This document shows positions 1 to 11,213 of a DNA stretch of 64,000 nt, piece after piece. The notes under the pieces were generated by a model. That model was not told where the DNA came from and did not search any database. It saw nothing but the letters and a program-made list of their open reading frames with translations. The position numbers and the translations under genes were made by a program. Origin of the DNA: Eledone cirrhosa (Eukaryota > Mollusca > Cephalopoda > Octopoda > Eledonidae); the NCBI GenBank assembly GCA_964016885.1, contig OZ024743.1, positions 14,989,209 to 15,053,208 of the forward strand, in the 5' to 3' direction. Each line of letters opens with the position of its first letter. The first letter of the stretch is position 1.

Positions 1-1
1 A

Positions 2-397
2 CGTTCCAAGAAAGGTCTCCAGACGCCGGAAGAAATCAGGCCGCCCTGCTCCTGTCGGGCCATAGACAGCCGCTAGCCTGAAAGCTTGCCGGTCTCCGCT
101 GCTCACGTCCAGCACCACCAACTTACCCTCCGGGTCCAGGAAGATGGCCCGTATGGCGAGATCCAAACCTCTCCGAAAAAGCACAGCAACTCCTCCCCCC
201 GATCCAGGACGGCTGGGAGATGCGTACACATCGTAGCCGCCGAAGATCGGTGCGAAGGCCCGTGCTTCGGAGATTCTGGTCTCGCTGATGGCCACTACAT
301 CTATGTTTAGTGACATGAGGTCGTTGAGCAGGTGACCCTGCTTCCATGACGACGCCAAGCCACGCGCATTTATGCTGCCTATTCTGAGTGAGGTCAT
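2..397 (-). pseudogene. Tx1-like LINE ORF2, N-terminal endonuclease domain (partial, runs off window)
   Basis: The minus strand is open from an ATG at 395-397 to the window edge (132 codons). It reads like the start of an apurinic-type (EEP) endonuclease: SINARGLASSWKQGHL near residues 8-23, then VVAISETRI (the ISET metal-binding glutamate), a GGYDVYASP segment, SGGGVAVLFRR and an AAVYGP block. No stop or frameshift is seen in this stretch. In the LINE class this domain nicks target DNA for target-primed reverse transcription. It lies 35 bp downstream of the ORF1 stop. The last residues (FFRRLETFLGT) match the first residues of the LINE copy at 23957, so both belong to one family. The remainder of ORF2 is outside the window, so overall intactness is unknown. 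Confidence 0.85.
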
Positions 398-432
398 GTT
401 TAAAATAGAGTGGAAAAGATGGGAAAGACCAC

Positions 433-2356
433 TTACCGTACTTTTGGTAGAGGAGGGATGGTTTTTACATCCCTTTTAACTTGATCGTCTGGTGAAGGGA
501 CCGTTGAATCGTCCCTTCCGCTGGTCGTCGGCTCTTCTAAGAGAATGTCTGAGTATACTCTTCGATTGACGGTTCCTCCTAGGTCCCTGAAATCACCAAC
601 TGCGTTGGGGAATTTCGTTTTAATGTTTGTGTATTGTTTCTGTGCTATTTTTAGCAGTCTTATGTTAGTTGGCGTTTTGATTGGTGCTGGTATTATGTAG
701 TCGTGTTGTGAAATGTCTGTGTGTTCAATTATGGAAGTCATTAGTTTCTTGTTGTGTGTATTTATTGCCGTGCATTTTTTTTTCTGGGGTTGGGGTGTGG
801 TTCTGCTATTTTCTTGTCGTTGTTGCTGGGTGTGTGTGTTTTGTTGTTGTGTTTGCGATGTTGGTGCTTGTGGTGGTGGTGTTGGCGGTGGGGTTGTCGC
901 CGGTGGTGATGGTGGTTCTGAAGTGGGTGGTGATGGTGTTGGTGGTGTTGCTGCTGTGAGTCTCTTTGCAGTAGCCTTTACCCTTGTTTCCATTTCTTTC
1001 CTCCCTTTTCAAAGGCGACGATGCGCTGCTTTTGCGTGTGTGCCTTCTTACGACCTTTTGCCATCCCTCTCCCACCTCACACTCCATGTCTGATTATGTG
1101 AGGTCGGGGAGGGGTACCAGCTCCACTCTTTCACTTGTTGTTGTTTGTGATGTTTGCACTGGAGTCTCTGTTGCAGCTGCATTTGGTATTGCTGTTGTTG
1201 TTGTTAATACTTCCACTGCTGCTGCTGTTTTTGATTTCCGTGGCGTGGGTATGGGTGCCACGGATCTATCGTTCCTGGTTGCCGCTTGTCCTGTTGCAGG
1301 TAGCCGAGGAGCCGGTTTCGGAAGGAGGGGGGTTTTCTTCTTTCTCAGGGTCTTCTCGTTGCAGAAGGCCCTGAGGTGAGTCTTCGATCCACAGCGAAAG
1401 CATTTCGGGCGTTTGCCCTCAACACTTATGGGCAGTTGAGTGCCGTTATCGAAGTCTCTCACATCCGGGATAGCTTCGATGCACTGCTGGTTGGTTTGGA
1501 TTAACATCTCAATGGAGGTGCCGACCTAATCTTCTCTTACTTTTTTCTGTACTTGCAGTACAGTTGTTTTGTCCTCTATTCCGACGAGGACAGACGCGGC
1601 CAGCCAAGAAGGGGCCATCCCGGGTGGGACGTGGGTCAGTTTGACCCTCACAATTTTTGGCCCGCAGTAGGAGGGGATCAACACCATTTCCTCGCTCCTT
1701 AGGGTCACTAAGGATTGAGCCTTTGCCTCCTGGGGTGTGGCAAAAAGTACGTCTACGGTGGCATATTTCTTGCCTCGGGTGATGTGCGTTTTCCGCTGCC
1801 ACACGTACCCTAAGGCTTTTTGTATTGCAGCCTCTGTGGCTCTTTCAACCCTACGGGATTTTGTTCTTACTGTACGGTACGTGACCGTACAGTGCTGTTG
1901 GGTTTCGAAAAATGTTTCGGCTGTCTTGCAGATTGCTCGGTGTCCGGTTTCCGTCACCATCTTCTTCGCTTCCTCTAATTCCTCATTTGTTATGAGGATG
2001 GTTTCCAGGGTCTTTGCGATACCTGCAAACGAGATTGGTTTTTCTTTGCTGCTGTTGTTGTTGTTGTTGTCGTCAGAGCTGCTGTTACTTCTGTTGTTGC
2101 TGCAGGTACTACGACTACTGCCGCCGCCGCTGTTGCTGTGGTTGTTGTTGTTGCTGCTGCTGCTGTTGTTGTTTATACTGCTGCTGATCCTGTTGCGGCT
2201 GCTACTGTTGTTTTCCTTGTCACTGTTGCTGTTGTTATTACGGCTGCTACTGCTATTATTCCTGACGTCAGACGAATGAAATGGATTTTCGTATTTCCCG
2301 CACACCTTTTTCGTCGTTGTCGTCGTCGTCGTGGAGAAATCTTGCTCGCTTTGCAC
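433..2356 (-). pseudogene. Tx1-like LINE ORF1 (nucleic-acid-binding protein), broken
   Basis: ORF1 begins at an ATG at 2356. Its first ~110 residues are Asn/Ser-rich, encoded by trinucleotide repeats at about 2050-2270. A folded part follows (KPISFAGIAKTLETILITN, then KYATVDVLFATPQEAKAQ and VRVKLTHVPPG), then a CCHC knuckle CFRCGSKTHLRAFC at about 1361-1402, a Thr/Pro-rich region, and a basic tail ending at 433. Two in-frame stops (TAG at 1526-1528, TAA at 1094-1096) interrupt one continuous frame. A single frameshift near 990-1030 moves the tail to another frame. Such proteins coat the LINE RNA. The order of zinc knuckle and domains fits ORF1 of Tx1/L1-group elements; clade assignment is by recognition only. 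Confidence 0.8.
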
Positions 2357-2640
2357 GTGATTTTTCTTTTCTGGCGTCGCTTACGAAAGAGAAGGGAGGG
2401 AGAGAGACAATCTTCTCTCTGCTGTAGTGACGATTGAGGAAGAAAAAGACGGAATCAGTGGGAGTGACCTATGAAAATTATTTTTCGTAGCCATGTTTTT
2501 TTTTTGTTTAAAATAAATATTGGGCACAAAACCCCAATAGGCGGTTATTTAACCCCGAAAGGCCAAATAACGGGCAGAAAGACCCCTCTCACGAGGAGGA
2601 GGGTGTTTATGTCTACAAGTTGGTTAAAGTTTTAAACAAT
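2357..2640 (-). other. Probable 5' UTR of the Tx1-like LINE
   Basis: About 280 bp upstream of ORF1 on the minus strand, with no ORF. It contains short C/G blocks (AACCCC, GACCCCTC) that differ from the AT-rich flank beyond about 2640. The exact 5' end of the element is not visible because there is no clear target duplication. Confidence 0.4.
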
Positions 2641-2708
2641 TTACAATTGTTATAGCGGTCAAAATTTACAATAACTTACAGAGCCGAGCCTCCGTCAACC
2701 ATAGCATT

Positions 2709-2910
2709 CAATAATAATAATAATAATTGTTTCTACTTTAGGCACAAGGCCAGCAATTACCAGTGCATTACTGGTACTTTATTTTATCGACCCCGTAAGG
2801 ATGAAAGGCAAAGTCAACCTCGGCGGGATTTGAACTCAGATGGTAAAGGGACGTAACTATGCTGGAAAGCATGGCGTCCGACCCTCTACCGATACTGCCA
2901 ATCCACTGTC
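2709..2910 (-). mobile_element. tRNA-derived SINE, near full length
   Basis: In element orientation it runs from a tRNA-like head with GGCAGTATCGGTAGAGG (box A region) and a box B-like GAGTTCAAATCCCG, through a conserved body (GGTCGATAAAATAAAGTACC), to a tail GTAGAAACAATTATT that continues as (ATT)n at 2709-2726. This is the reference form for the other copies listed here. SINEs of this kind are transcribed by RNA polymerase III and moved by a partner LINE. Confidence 0.92.
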
Positions 2911-3822
2911 CTCCACCTTCTCAGGAAGAGACAAGCCCAGCTCACTCCATTGCTGCAGAACTTCACCCAACTCCTTGTTGGAACTAGTCCATGTTGGAGA
3001 GGAGAGGATGCTGCTCACCGGGGTGGAGGAAAGGAAGCAGGGGAGAATAATAATAATAATGGTTAGGATATTTATTCACCTTTTGTAAACAGTAAACACT
3101 TTCTGATTCAGACAGTCATATTGGTGGTTGCTCCTCTGAAGATGAGCTTAACTTGTCCACCATATTTACTTATAGCAGACAAATTAAGTACATAATAAAG
3201 ACTCTTACACAATTACATTTAAATAACCACTCCAAAATAAGATAGCAATTTGAGTGAAATCTACGAATACAGAGATTCACCTTCCAAATTCCTGTTAAAA
3301 ATAGATGGCCAAAAGTATCTCAAATACTTGATACATTAAACTGCGATTTATCAAATTTTACATATTCTTATTTTTAAAGTGAAATCTAGAAAAAAAATGA
3401 AATGTTTTATTTTTAAACGAAACAAAATAAAATTATCCAAAGTTTCCATCTCGATTTTGGTAACAAAGCATTAATGGCTCAACAAATATTTCTGATCCAT
3501 CAGCAGATATATAATTAACAATTCTCTTTCGAGGACTTTATATATCCTTCGGATTTTTATGTATTCATTTATTTCTTTATTATCTATTTATTTATTTGTT
3601 TGTTTTAACTTGTGTAACTCTGTTTTTTTAAAGAAAATACTCAAATATATTCCTAGGATAAAATTACATAACAGTAATATAGAATACAATATTTACCTTT
3701 ACTCAAACAACCAGAAAAAGAAAGCAGTATTTGAAAGGAGCACTCTAAATGTCATACATAAGAGGAAGAGTAAGGAAAGTGCCAGGAATATTAATCAATA
3801 TTAGAAAGAAATGGGGAACGCT
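2911..3822. other. AT-rich intergenic stretch
   Basis: A GC-richer piece (2911-3045) ends in a short (AAT)n and may be an unrelated repeat remnant. The rest is plain AT-rich sequence. The short frames, including the 81-codon one at 3559, show no domain and look random. Confidence 0.5.
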
Positions 3823-4026
3823 TTACACGTTGGTCAGAGCGGTGTTTCGCTGCGCTCCGCGGACAATTGCAAGTAACAGTTGATGCAAGAGCCACCCCAA
3901 GTCTCCGGTCTTTTTTCTCAGATGGGCTGCTGTCATTCCTACTTCAGCAAGGAGGTCAGCTATACGGTTTCCAAGGACGCCCGAGGTCTCGATGGTGAGC
4001 GGTGCAAATGGCAAGCGGGCAGACAA
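3823..4026 (-). pseudogene. C-terminal fragment of an RLE-type non-LTR retrotransposon protein
   Basis: A 67-codon minus-strand frame reads FAPLTIETSGVLG, then LLAEVG, then LLHQLLLAIVRGAQRN. That is the typical C-terminal end of a large family of invertebrate RT proteins in which the last segment reads 'VPLxIETSGVLG ... LLQRIxVAIxRGNA'. The decayed element at 18.7-20.6 kb carries the matching segment (VPLTLRILGALALAL). The upstream RT part is absent, so this is a 3' fragment. It encodes nothing functional on its own. The assignment rests on pattern similarity. Confidence 0.55.
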
Positions 4027-4315
4027 GCCGTGGCTTTTTATGTTTTATTGTCCTCTTTGTTAACCGCCGTGGTACCGAGTTTTTTTTTACCGAGAACGAC
4101 TAAGTTCAAGGTGGAAAGATGTCGAATGTGATAAGGGTAATTCTGTCGTGGCGGTTGGCCATCTCCACAGTCGAGAACTGCTGACACTAGTTGTGTGGGG
4201 GCTAGCTGCGTCATTAATACCGAATGTGTATATCATTGAATTAACAGCAATTACCGCTCGATTAATGTTTTACATCTCTCCAAATCACACTCCCAATATT
4301 ATTATTAAAGAAAAG

Positions 4316-4494
4316 GGCGGTGGATTGGCAGTATCGGTAGACGGTGCTTTTACGCATAGAGTTACGGCGCTTGTCATTCTGAGATCAAATCCCGCCAAGG
4401 TTAACTTTGCCTTTCATCCTTACGGGGGTCGATAAAATAAAGTACCAGTAATAAAAACTGGGTAATTGCTGGCCTTGTGCCTAAAGTAGAAACA
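4316..4494 (+). mobile_element. SINE copy, first of a tandem pair
   Basis: Same family as the copy at 2709, in plus orientation, with a shortened head. It is bounded by a 15-bp direct repeat, ATTATTAAAGAAAAG, at 4301-4315 and 4495-4509. Confidence 0.92.
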
Positions 4495-4509
4495 ATTATT
4501 AAAGAAAAG

Positions 4510-4700
4510 GGCGGTGAATTGGCAGTATCGGTAGAGGGTCGGACGCCATGCTTTGACGCAGAGAATTACAGCCCTTGCCATTCTGAGTTCAAATCCCGCC
4601 GAGGTTAACTTTGCCTTTCATCCTAACGTGGGTCGATAAAATAAAGTACCAGTAATACACTGGGATCATTGCTGGCCTTGTGCCTATTGTAGAAACAATT
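4510..4700 (+). mobile_element. SINE copy, second of a tandem pair
   Basis: Near full-length plus-strand copy with clear box B (GAGTTCAAATCCCG). It is bounded by the same 15-mer at 4495-4509 and 4701-4715, so the 15-mer occurs three times around two SINEs. Confidence 0.92.
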
Positions 4701-5103
4701 ATTATTAAAGAAAAGATAATATAAAACTATTTGCGTATTTTTAATAATCAAGAATACTATTCCGCAATGTAAGACAATTCAGCATAAAAAGTCTATTTTT
4801 AATGACAGAACCAAAATCTCAGTTCTGGTTGTTATTACGTACATGGTGTTCTCTCAGAAAAACGGTCGATTGTTATAGAGGAATTAAAGTATTACAATCT
4901 ATTGTTTGAATTGATATATGAATTTTAAGAAATCCATGAAAATTACCATTTAGATATAACGATAAAATAATTATAGAAAATGATACCAAACTTTATCCGA
5001 TACGATGTGGGCATGTTTCATTAAATGCATGAAATATTATGTAAAAAGAAGCAACAAGTTAACAACAATGGTAGATGGAACAAGCCTATATAAAAATTTC
5101 CCT

Positions 5104-5215
5104 CGTTGAAAATTCAGCCAATTTTCGCTGAAAATTCAGTCAATTTTCTTTGAAAATTTAGTCAATTTTTGCTGAAAATTCAGCCAATTTTTGTTGAAAA
5201 TTTAGCCAATTAATG
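5104..5215. repeat. Minisatellite of about 22-23 bp units
   Basis: About five imperfect copies of a unit like GCTGAAAATTCAGCCAATTT. Each unit holds the short palindrome CTGAAAATTCAG. It is non-coding. Confidence 0.75.
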
Positions 5216-6645
5216 CTCTGCATCTGCGGAGGGTCAACTTACCAAACCATACAAAGATCAGTTTCCCGAAATATCATTCAGCAGAAAGTGAAAATTTAGT
5301 TATTGGGAATACGCTTTTTGGCTATGACACATAGCAGTAATTGCCATGACCACACACGCAGCACCAAATTATGCAATATTAATCAGGGGATTCCTAGAAG
5401 ATATGCTGTATACACTATTAGCGGAAGTATTTAATCTCCTTCTGGTTTCAATATTATATGTTCAAATTCCAGTGTATATCCACATAAAAACAACTTTGCA
5501 CTTATAAACATTAACGAGTTGTACACGTCTGCATGGGTACACGCTTGTAATTATATATATCTATAAGAATGTGAGTGTGATAGTGTCTGCAAACATGCAT
5601 CTGGGTATGTATTTAGAAATACATAAGTCAGTGTATAGGCGTACGGAATAGTTACCAGAAACAGATAGTAACTGCACGTTTACACCTCATTGCATGCATG
5701 TATAATTGTGTTTATATATAGGTATTTATTGCACTGCACTCGTGCATGTATGAGTTGTCATTCTAGAAATTCATTTCCACCACCGCATCCTCGCCCCACC
5801 AAAAAAGCAAAACAAAACAAAAAACAGCTGAATTGCCGCCTCTTGCTCACAATGCCATATAAACTATTCCTGTGAATTCCATGCATTGCAGAACTTGACG
5901 TAACATTGTTATAAATAAAACTACACATAAGCAACTCTCTAAATTATAACACTCTTTGACGAAACCTCCATAAACGTTGGCCATAATAACAAAACATTTG
6001 TCAATCTAGAGGGGAAATACTAATTGGATAAAAACACTTTCCTTTCAAACATATATACATACGTATATACATACACACACATACATATAAATATATATGT
6101 ATAACATACCTATATATGTATATACATGTATATATGTATATATATGTGCATATATACATATATACATTTTTTTTCCTTATAATAAAATACAATCTAATGT
6201 TTCCTGCTATGCTTGATTAATTTGAGAACATAGAAAGAAACAAGGCATCACAGTTCTTTCACCAGAAAATACCTCACCATATGTTTGACTTATCCTACAC
6301 AACACAAAATAAATTTATTTCCTACTAATCTCTCATGCGTATTTCACTACATAAATGAATGTTTTCCTAAATAAGAGCCTTTGTTTATTAAAATATGTTA
6401 TGTAAAAGTCTAATTTGCTATGAAGAAAACAACACGTATTTCCGCATATGTCGGCACTATGCAATTACAAAATTTTATAATTAAACAAAACAATAACACT
6501 GAATATTTCATTCCAAGTGTTACCAGATCTGCGTTCCGCAAATAAACATGTAGGAATAGAATCTACCAACCCAAACGGATGAAGCAGCCAAACTGAAGTT
6601 TCGAAATCATTGAAAAATGTGAGTCCGTAATTTTATATGGATGTA

Positions 6646-6649
<4 letters not shown>
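5216..6649. other. AT-rich intergenic stretch
   Basis: No gene seen. It holds short (ATAC/TATA) runs around 6050-6170 and small random frames. Confidence 0.5.

Positions 6650-6717
<68 letters not shown>
6650..6717. repeat. (TA)n microsatellite
   Basis: About 34 TA dinucleotides with almost no interruption. Confidence 0.95.
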
Positions 6718-6718
<1 letters not shown>

Positions 6719-7403
6719 CGAACTCGCTGCCTAACTATGGAAACAACTTGCCGTACTTTAAAACTATCCACAACGCAGAGTACACACAACTGGATTACCT
6801 ATAACGATAAATTGTTACCCCATATATATATATATATGAGTGTGTGTGTGTGTCTGTGTGTGTCTGCGCGTACCAATATCTGTAGGGGTGAAAAGGAAAA
6901 AGGAAAACAAGATAAGTGTCTGAAAAGAGGTCACTCTTTTCATGACGTTTTCTTTAGGAGGTATGTCAAATTTGGGCATTGAAACCTTGAGTAGCGTCTT
7001 TGTAAGGTGGTCTCTTAGGTAATGCCTTATTGTTGGTTGCTCAGGTTCTTACGCTGGAGATGTCTTACAGTGTTGCTGCTCACTACCAGTGAACTGAGGT
7101 ACCCTCCTTATTTTTCAACTAACCTATGGAGTATTCCTCTTGTTCCAAGCAATGCACATTTTTCGTATTCGTTTCATCTGTAGTGCAATCCTTATTTGTT
7201 TAATTTACTTCTCAAGAACTTTAAGCACTATTACCAATATTCCAACATACTATTGGTATTACAACCACATTTTTCATTGACCACAACTGCTTAAACTCTC
7301 AAGCTAACCTTTCATATATATCAATTATCGAATATAGTGTCATCAGCTGGACAACACTGTTTGGTTTCATTCTCCATCAATACAAATCACGTCATGTTAT
7401 TTT
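6718..7403. other. Intergenic stretch without recognisable genes
   Basis: Contains a short (TG)n near 6840 and random small frames; nothing else recognised. Confidence 0.45.
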
Positions 7404-7580
7404 CTGGCCGTATCGGTAGAGGGTTGGATATGCTTTCCAGCATAGTTGCGTCCCTTTACGATCTGAGTTCAAATCCCGCCGAGGTTAACTTTGCCTTTCA
7501 TCCTTACGGGGGTCGATAAAATAAAGTACCAGTAATACACTGGATAATTGCTGGCCTTGTGTCAAAAGTAGAAACAGTTA
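7404..7580 (+). mobile_element. SINE copy
   Basis: Plus-strand copy starting inside the head (TGGCCGTATCGGTAGAGG), with box B and the full body and tail; several substitutions from the reference form. Confidence 0.9.
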
Positions 7581-8620
7581 TTCTCTTTTGTTTTAATGTT
7601 ATTAAGGAACATCACGAGAGTCTTCAATTCACCTTGGAGGAAGCAGAATTGCTGGGCCGGGATCCCAGTGATGTAGTGCACTGCTGGACCTGGTCGGCTC
7701 TTCGCTCGTGTTGCCTCAAGGATTGCCAACCTAGTGTGACCCCAAGCCAATGGAGCTAGAGCAAAGAATATATATATATACATATATATATATATTTATA
7801 TATATATATATATTTTTCAGATATAAAATAATGTCAGATCAAGTAAATGATGTGGGAACAAGTGAGAGGCAATTTTCAAACGCAGCTGTGTTCAGTACTC
7901 AAAGTGAACAAATTAAGTCGTGGAAGGGATACTGCTTAAGAAATCCCTCCCTAATTTCTCTCTTTTTCTCTCACACTTGGCTCACTCTACCTCTCTTTCT
8001 TTCTCCTTCTCTCTACTTCTCTTTGCTCCTCCACTTTCTTTCTCTCTAGTTAATACAGGAGACTCTACACCTAGCAGCCAGTTGATCTAACGCCCGTTCA
8101 TTCTGAATCATCCAAATAATCCCTCTTTTCTTCTGTCATTACATTTAACTTCCTCTCTAACCACCATTCAATTCTTCTCACTCTTAATGTCAAGTCTCTA
8201 AAAACGCATTGCTAATCGTCTTTTACATGCTGCAAACAAGTAGAAGTACTTTAAGGAGATCAGAACATCATTCTGGTCCACATTGTTAGCATCAGAATAT
8301 AGATCACCTTCGTTCCAACAAAACATCTAAAACAAAGCTTAATTAATATTAATAATTTCATGGCTTAAGCACCGAAATCAATTTTTCCCGATTTATCAAA
8401 CATCCGGTGTGACGCGATCGATAATAAAATGAGTCTTCTGTCGTCGTCGGTTAAGTTTGTTAAAGCAGAGATATTATAACATACATCTCAAAACATTATA
8501 AAATACACCTTTTATATTTCAAAGGTTTACATTTTTTAAATGAAGAAAAACAATATCTATAATATATTAATTTACATTTAAAACCCACAATACTCTTCCA
8601 ATCAGAAGCACAATACATCA
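7581..8620. other. Intergenic stretch; unassigned GC-richer patch at 7615-7760
   Basis: A 66-codon plus frame and a 73-codon minus frame overlap at 7560-7780, but neither shows a domain I recognise. A (TA)n run at 7768-7815 and a pyrimidine-rich CTCT tract at 7947-8045 follow. Confidence 0.4.
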
Positions 8621-8704
8621 ATTTCACCCTCACGAGGTCGATAAAATAAAGTACCAGAAATGCACTGTGTAATTGCTGGCCTTGTGCCTAAGTAGAAACA
8701 ATTA
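8621..8704 (+). mobile_element. SINE, 5'-truncated
   Basis: Only the 3' body (from near TCACCCTCACGAGGTCGAT) and the tail remain. Confidence 0.85.
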
Positions 8705-9241
8705 ACTTTGTAATTTCATTTAATTGTCGACAATGTTTTTGTCATTTCTTGTTAAAATGTCCTACTTCCAATAATTATGTTTATTTGGTTTCATTTACTA
8801 GCCTATGCTTGTGAGTGTTTGTGTAGATGTGTTTGTGTTTGTGTGCGTGCGTGTTTGTGTATCCATACATGCATATGCGTATATATACCTTATATATATA
8901 TATACATATATGCAATGGTATATATATTACATTAGATGCGTGAGGGGTTTCATTTTGGTGGCACTATAGTAAAATATATGTAGTGGAAATGGGTCGTTTC
9001 AGTTTGGTAAATGTTGCCATAATTTACAACACCTATATCTAGTTCACTAAAACTCTAGTGCTTGTATGTGTGACAATATATATATATATACATATATATA
9101 TAATGTTATAATTCAGGAAGGTCATACTGACAATAAAACACACGCACCTATTGGATTTCACTTAAATTTATTAAAAATTTCCGGTTGGTTGTTTGGTTCG
9201 ATACCCGGATGATTGTCTATATATTCTCGGCTGTTGTCGGG

Positions 9242-9283
9242 TCGTCCTGATGAGGACCAGTTAAGTTTGAAATGCATCGACGA
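9242..9283 (+). ncRNA. Hammerhead ribozyme (type I) candidate
   Basis: All core elements are in order. Helix I TCGTC (9242-9246) pairs with GACGA (9279-9283). The core CTGATGA lies at 9247-9253. Helix II is GGAC (9254-9257) with GTTT (9265-9268), two of the pairs being G-T wobbles. GAAA lies at 9269-9272. A one-to-two-pair helix III (T9273-A9276, loop GC) precedes the cleavage triplet ATC at 9276-9278. Predicted cleavage is 3' of C9278. A very short helix III is known for hammerheads in Penelope-like elements and metazoan retrozymes, which may act as dimers. Confidence 0.65.
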
Positions 9284-9637
9284 TTATCCTCTTTGCTTCT
9301 GCTGGACACCACCAGGTGGCGATAGCCTCCGCAGTTGTTTTAATAGCTACGGATTTCTCTAGAAATACGGAATTCCAATACATATCTCTATGCAGCTATG
9401 CTCGAAGGTAAATCCTAAGTCTATGCTATTAAAAGGTGAACCAACTTAAACCGCTTCATATGCAAATGAGATTAATCACCTCATTTACATAGACGAGAAA
9501 ACTATATATACTGGCCTTTTTGCTAAGCCCAGCAGTCACACGAGTGTGAGGGATCATCCTGATGAGTACCATTTAAGTTCGAAATTTAAACTCCACTATA
9601 TATATATATATATAGAGGAGCTTAAATTTCGAACTAT
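9250..9637 (+). repeat. Non-coding repeat unit with hammerhead motifs, about 312 bp period
   Basis: Two hammerhead-like cores, at 9247 and 9559, stand 312 bp apart. The interval has no ORF, contains ATGCAAAT (octamer-like) near 9460 and a TATA-like AACTATATATAC near 9500. Segment 9370-9558 is clearly similar to 10276-10463. The right end folds: GTTCGAAATTTAAACTCC near 9577 is the imperfect reverse complement of GGAGCTTAAATTTCGAAC near 9617, around (TA)n. The organisation resembles a retrozyme or a Penelope terminal repeat. Confidence 0.6.
9554..9590 (+). ncRNA. Hammerhead-like motif, decayed
   Basis: CTGATGA at 9559-9565, helix II GTAC/GTTC (9566-9569 with 9577-9580, one T-T mismatch) and GAAA at 9581-9584 are present. 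The cleavage triplet and helix I are not convincing, so it is probably inactive. Confidence 0.45.
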
Positions 9638-9904
9638 ATATATATAGATGCATAGACAGATGGATAGACAAATATATGCAAATCCTGAGTTAAAACGGGA
9701 GGTAACCATGGTTAAAAACGTACTTAATACATTAGTAGAGCGTAAGCATCTCACTTAATATAGAAATTACTTCTAAATGACTAGAATTGTTTCATTGTTA
9801 TGGTCTCATCAAAGATATTAAGATAATTTCAATCCAATAGAACAGATCTTTTCACATTGAAGTCATTTATATTAATATGACGTATATACTATATGCACAC
9901 ACAC

Positions 9905-9917
9905 ACACGTATATATA

Positions 9918-9970
<53 letters not shown>
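9905..9970. repeat. (TA)n microsatellite
   Basis: A near-pure TA run preceded by a short (CA)n. Confidence 0.9.
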
Positions 9971-9977
<7 letters not shown>

Positions 9978-10183
9978 AAGAATCAAAGAACTGTTCAAAA
10001 CATTATTGTGCTTACAGCTGTTTCCTCCAAACCGAGGTTTGGATTCTTCGGAGCAATTTATTAATGCATGGACAGTTATATGACCTCCTTTTCAGCCGAG
10101 AGACATACCAATACATATTCAAACATTGATACATATTCAAACATTGTGGGTCAACATTCATTACAAAATTTAGAGTGGCAGTG

Positions 10184-10224
<41 letters not shown>

Positions 10225-10267
10225 TATATACGTGTGTGTGTGTGCATATAGTATATACGTCATATTA

Positions 10268-10545
10268 TAAATGAGGTATTCCAATACATATCTGTATACA
10301 GCTGTGCTCGAAGCAAAATTCTTATTCTATCCTATTATAAGTTGAGTCAACTTATACAGCTCTATATGCCAATGAGATTAATCACCTCATTTACAGAGAC
10401 GAGAAAGCTATACATTCTCAACTGTTTTCATGTCCAGCAGTTGCAAGAGCGAGACGGATCCTCCTCACGAGGACGCATTCAGTTCAAAATGCATCCACGA
10501 TTGTCTCCTTAGCCGCCGGTGCTTTTGAATAGCTACTGCTTTCTA
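10268..10545 (+). repeat. Second copy of the 9.3-9.6 kb unit, with mutated hammerhead
   Basis: Matches 9360-9558 along its length (CCAATACATATCT, GAGATTAATCACCTCATTTAC, CCAGCAGT). Its hammerhead-like core at 10464-10500 reads CTCACGA instead of CTGANGA and AAAA instead of GAAA. Helix II (GGAC at 10471-10474, GTTC at 10482-10485) and the GC-loop helix III with ATC survive. The catalytic core is therefore broken while the helices remain. Confidence 0.6.
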
Positions 10546-10584
10546 AATGTTTATTTATAAAAATACCGTATTTCATATATATAT

Positions 10585-10589
<5 letters not shown>

Positions 10590-10643
<54 letters not shown>
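10590..10643. repeat. (TA)n microsatellite
   Basis: Pure TA run directly abutting the hairpin repeat on its right. Confidence 0.9.
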
Positions 10644-10645
<2 letters not shown>

Positions 10646-10786
10646 AAAAAGGTCAGAACGACGCCGACGGCAGAGCCCTGCCGTTGGCGTTCTGACTCTT
10701 TTCCTACTACCCACTCTACTAGCCAAGGTATCGAGTAGTCTGGTGTGTTATGGTCCATCTGGTTCCTTACCACACTTCCTTCGTTA
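10642..10786 (+). repeat. Hairpin repeat family, copy 1
   Basis: A hairpin with arms 10642-10673 and 10678-10706 (about 29 paired bases with small bulges) begins right at (TA)n. A conserved segment follows (CCCACTCTACTA, TTATGGTCCATCTGG, TTCCTTACCACA, TTCCTTCGTTA), ending at another TA run. Similar segments occur at 26361 (minus) and 53590 (plus). There is no coding potential. Confidence 0.65.
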
Positions 10787-11178
10787 TATATATACATTTT
10801 TATATATGTGGATATTAGTGTATGTGTGTATCTGCATGCTAGAAGCACTTAAAAATTCGAACGTTCTATATATACTTAGACTCCTTCTAACACACTAGCG
10901 CACACAGTAATCTACAGATAGCTATCTTAACTGTGTATGATTCTATGTTTATGCAATATATTTATGAGACTTTCATGATTAGGCTAGGTTTGTACGAAAG
11001 CGAACACTATGTGTGTTTTGTAACTATATATCGTCTTGAATATAATTACTGAACAATATCTCAAATATAAACCAGGAAAAATGCACCATTTAGAACAGTA
11101 GACAATATATTTGTTTCAACACCTTCCTAGCCTTAGTTGAAGTTTTCCTGTTATATCAGAAAGTTCAGAAATGTAAGA

Positions 11179-11183
<5 letters not shown>

Positions 11184-11212
<29 letters not shown>
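11184..11212. repeat. (AAT)n microsatellite, left flank of an R4/Dong-like fragment
   Basis: About ten AAT units; a coding fragment begins inside its right end. Confidence 0.9.

Positions 11213-11213
<1 letters not shown>

Noticed and set aside
2709..2910. A true tRNA gene in the SINE heads
   Set aside because: Box A and box B are recognisable, but no cloverleaf with anticodon arm can be folded and the sequence continues into the SINE body.
3559..3804. 81-codon frame with hydrophobic N terminus
   Set aside because: AT-rich random sequence; no recognisable protein features beyond composition.
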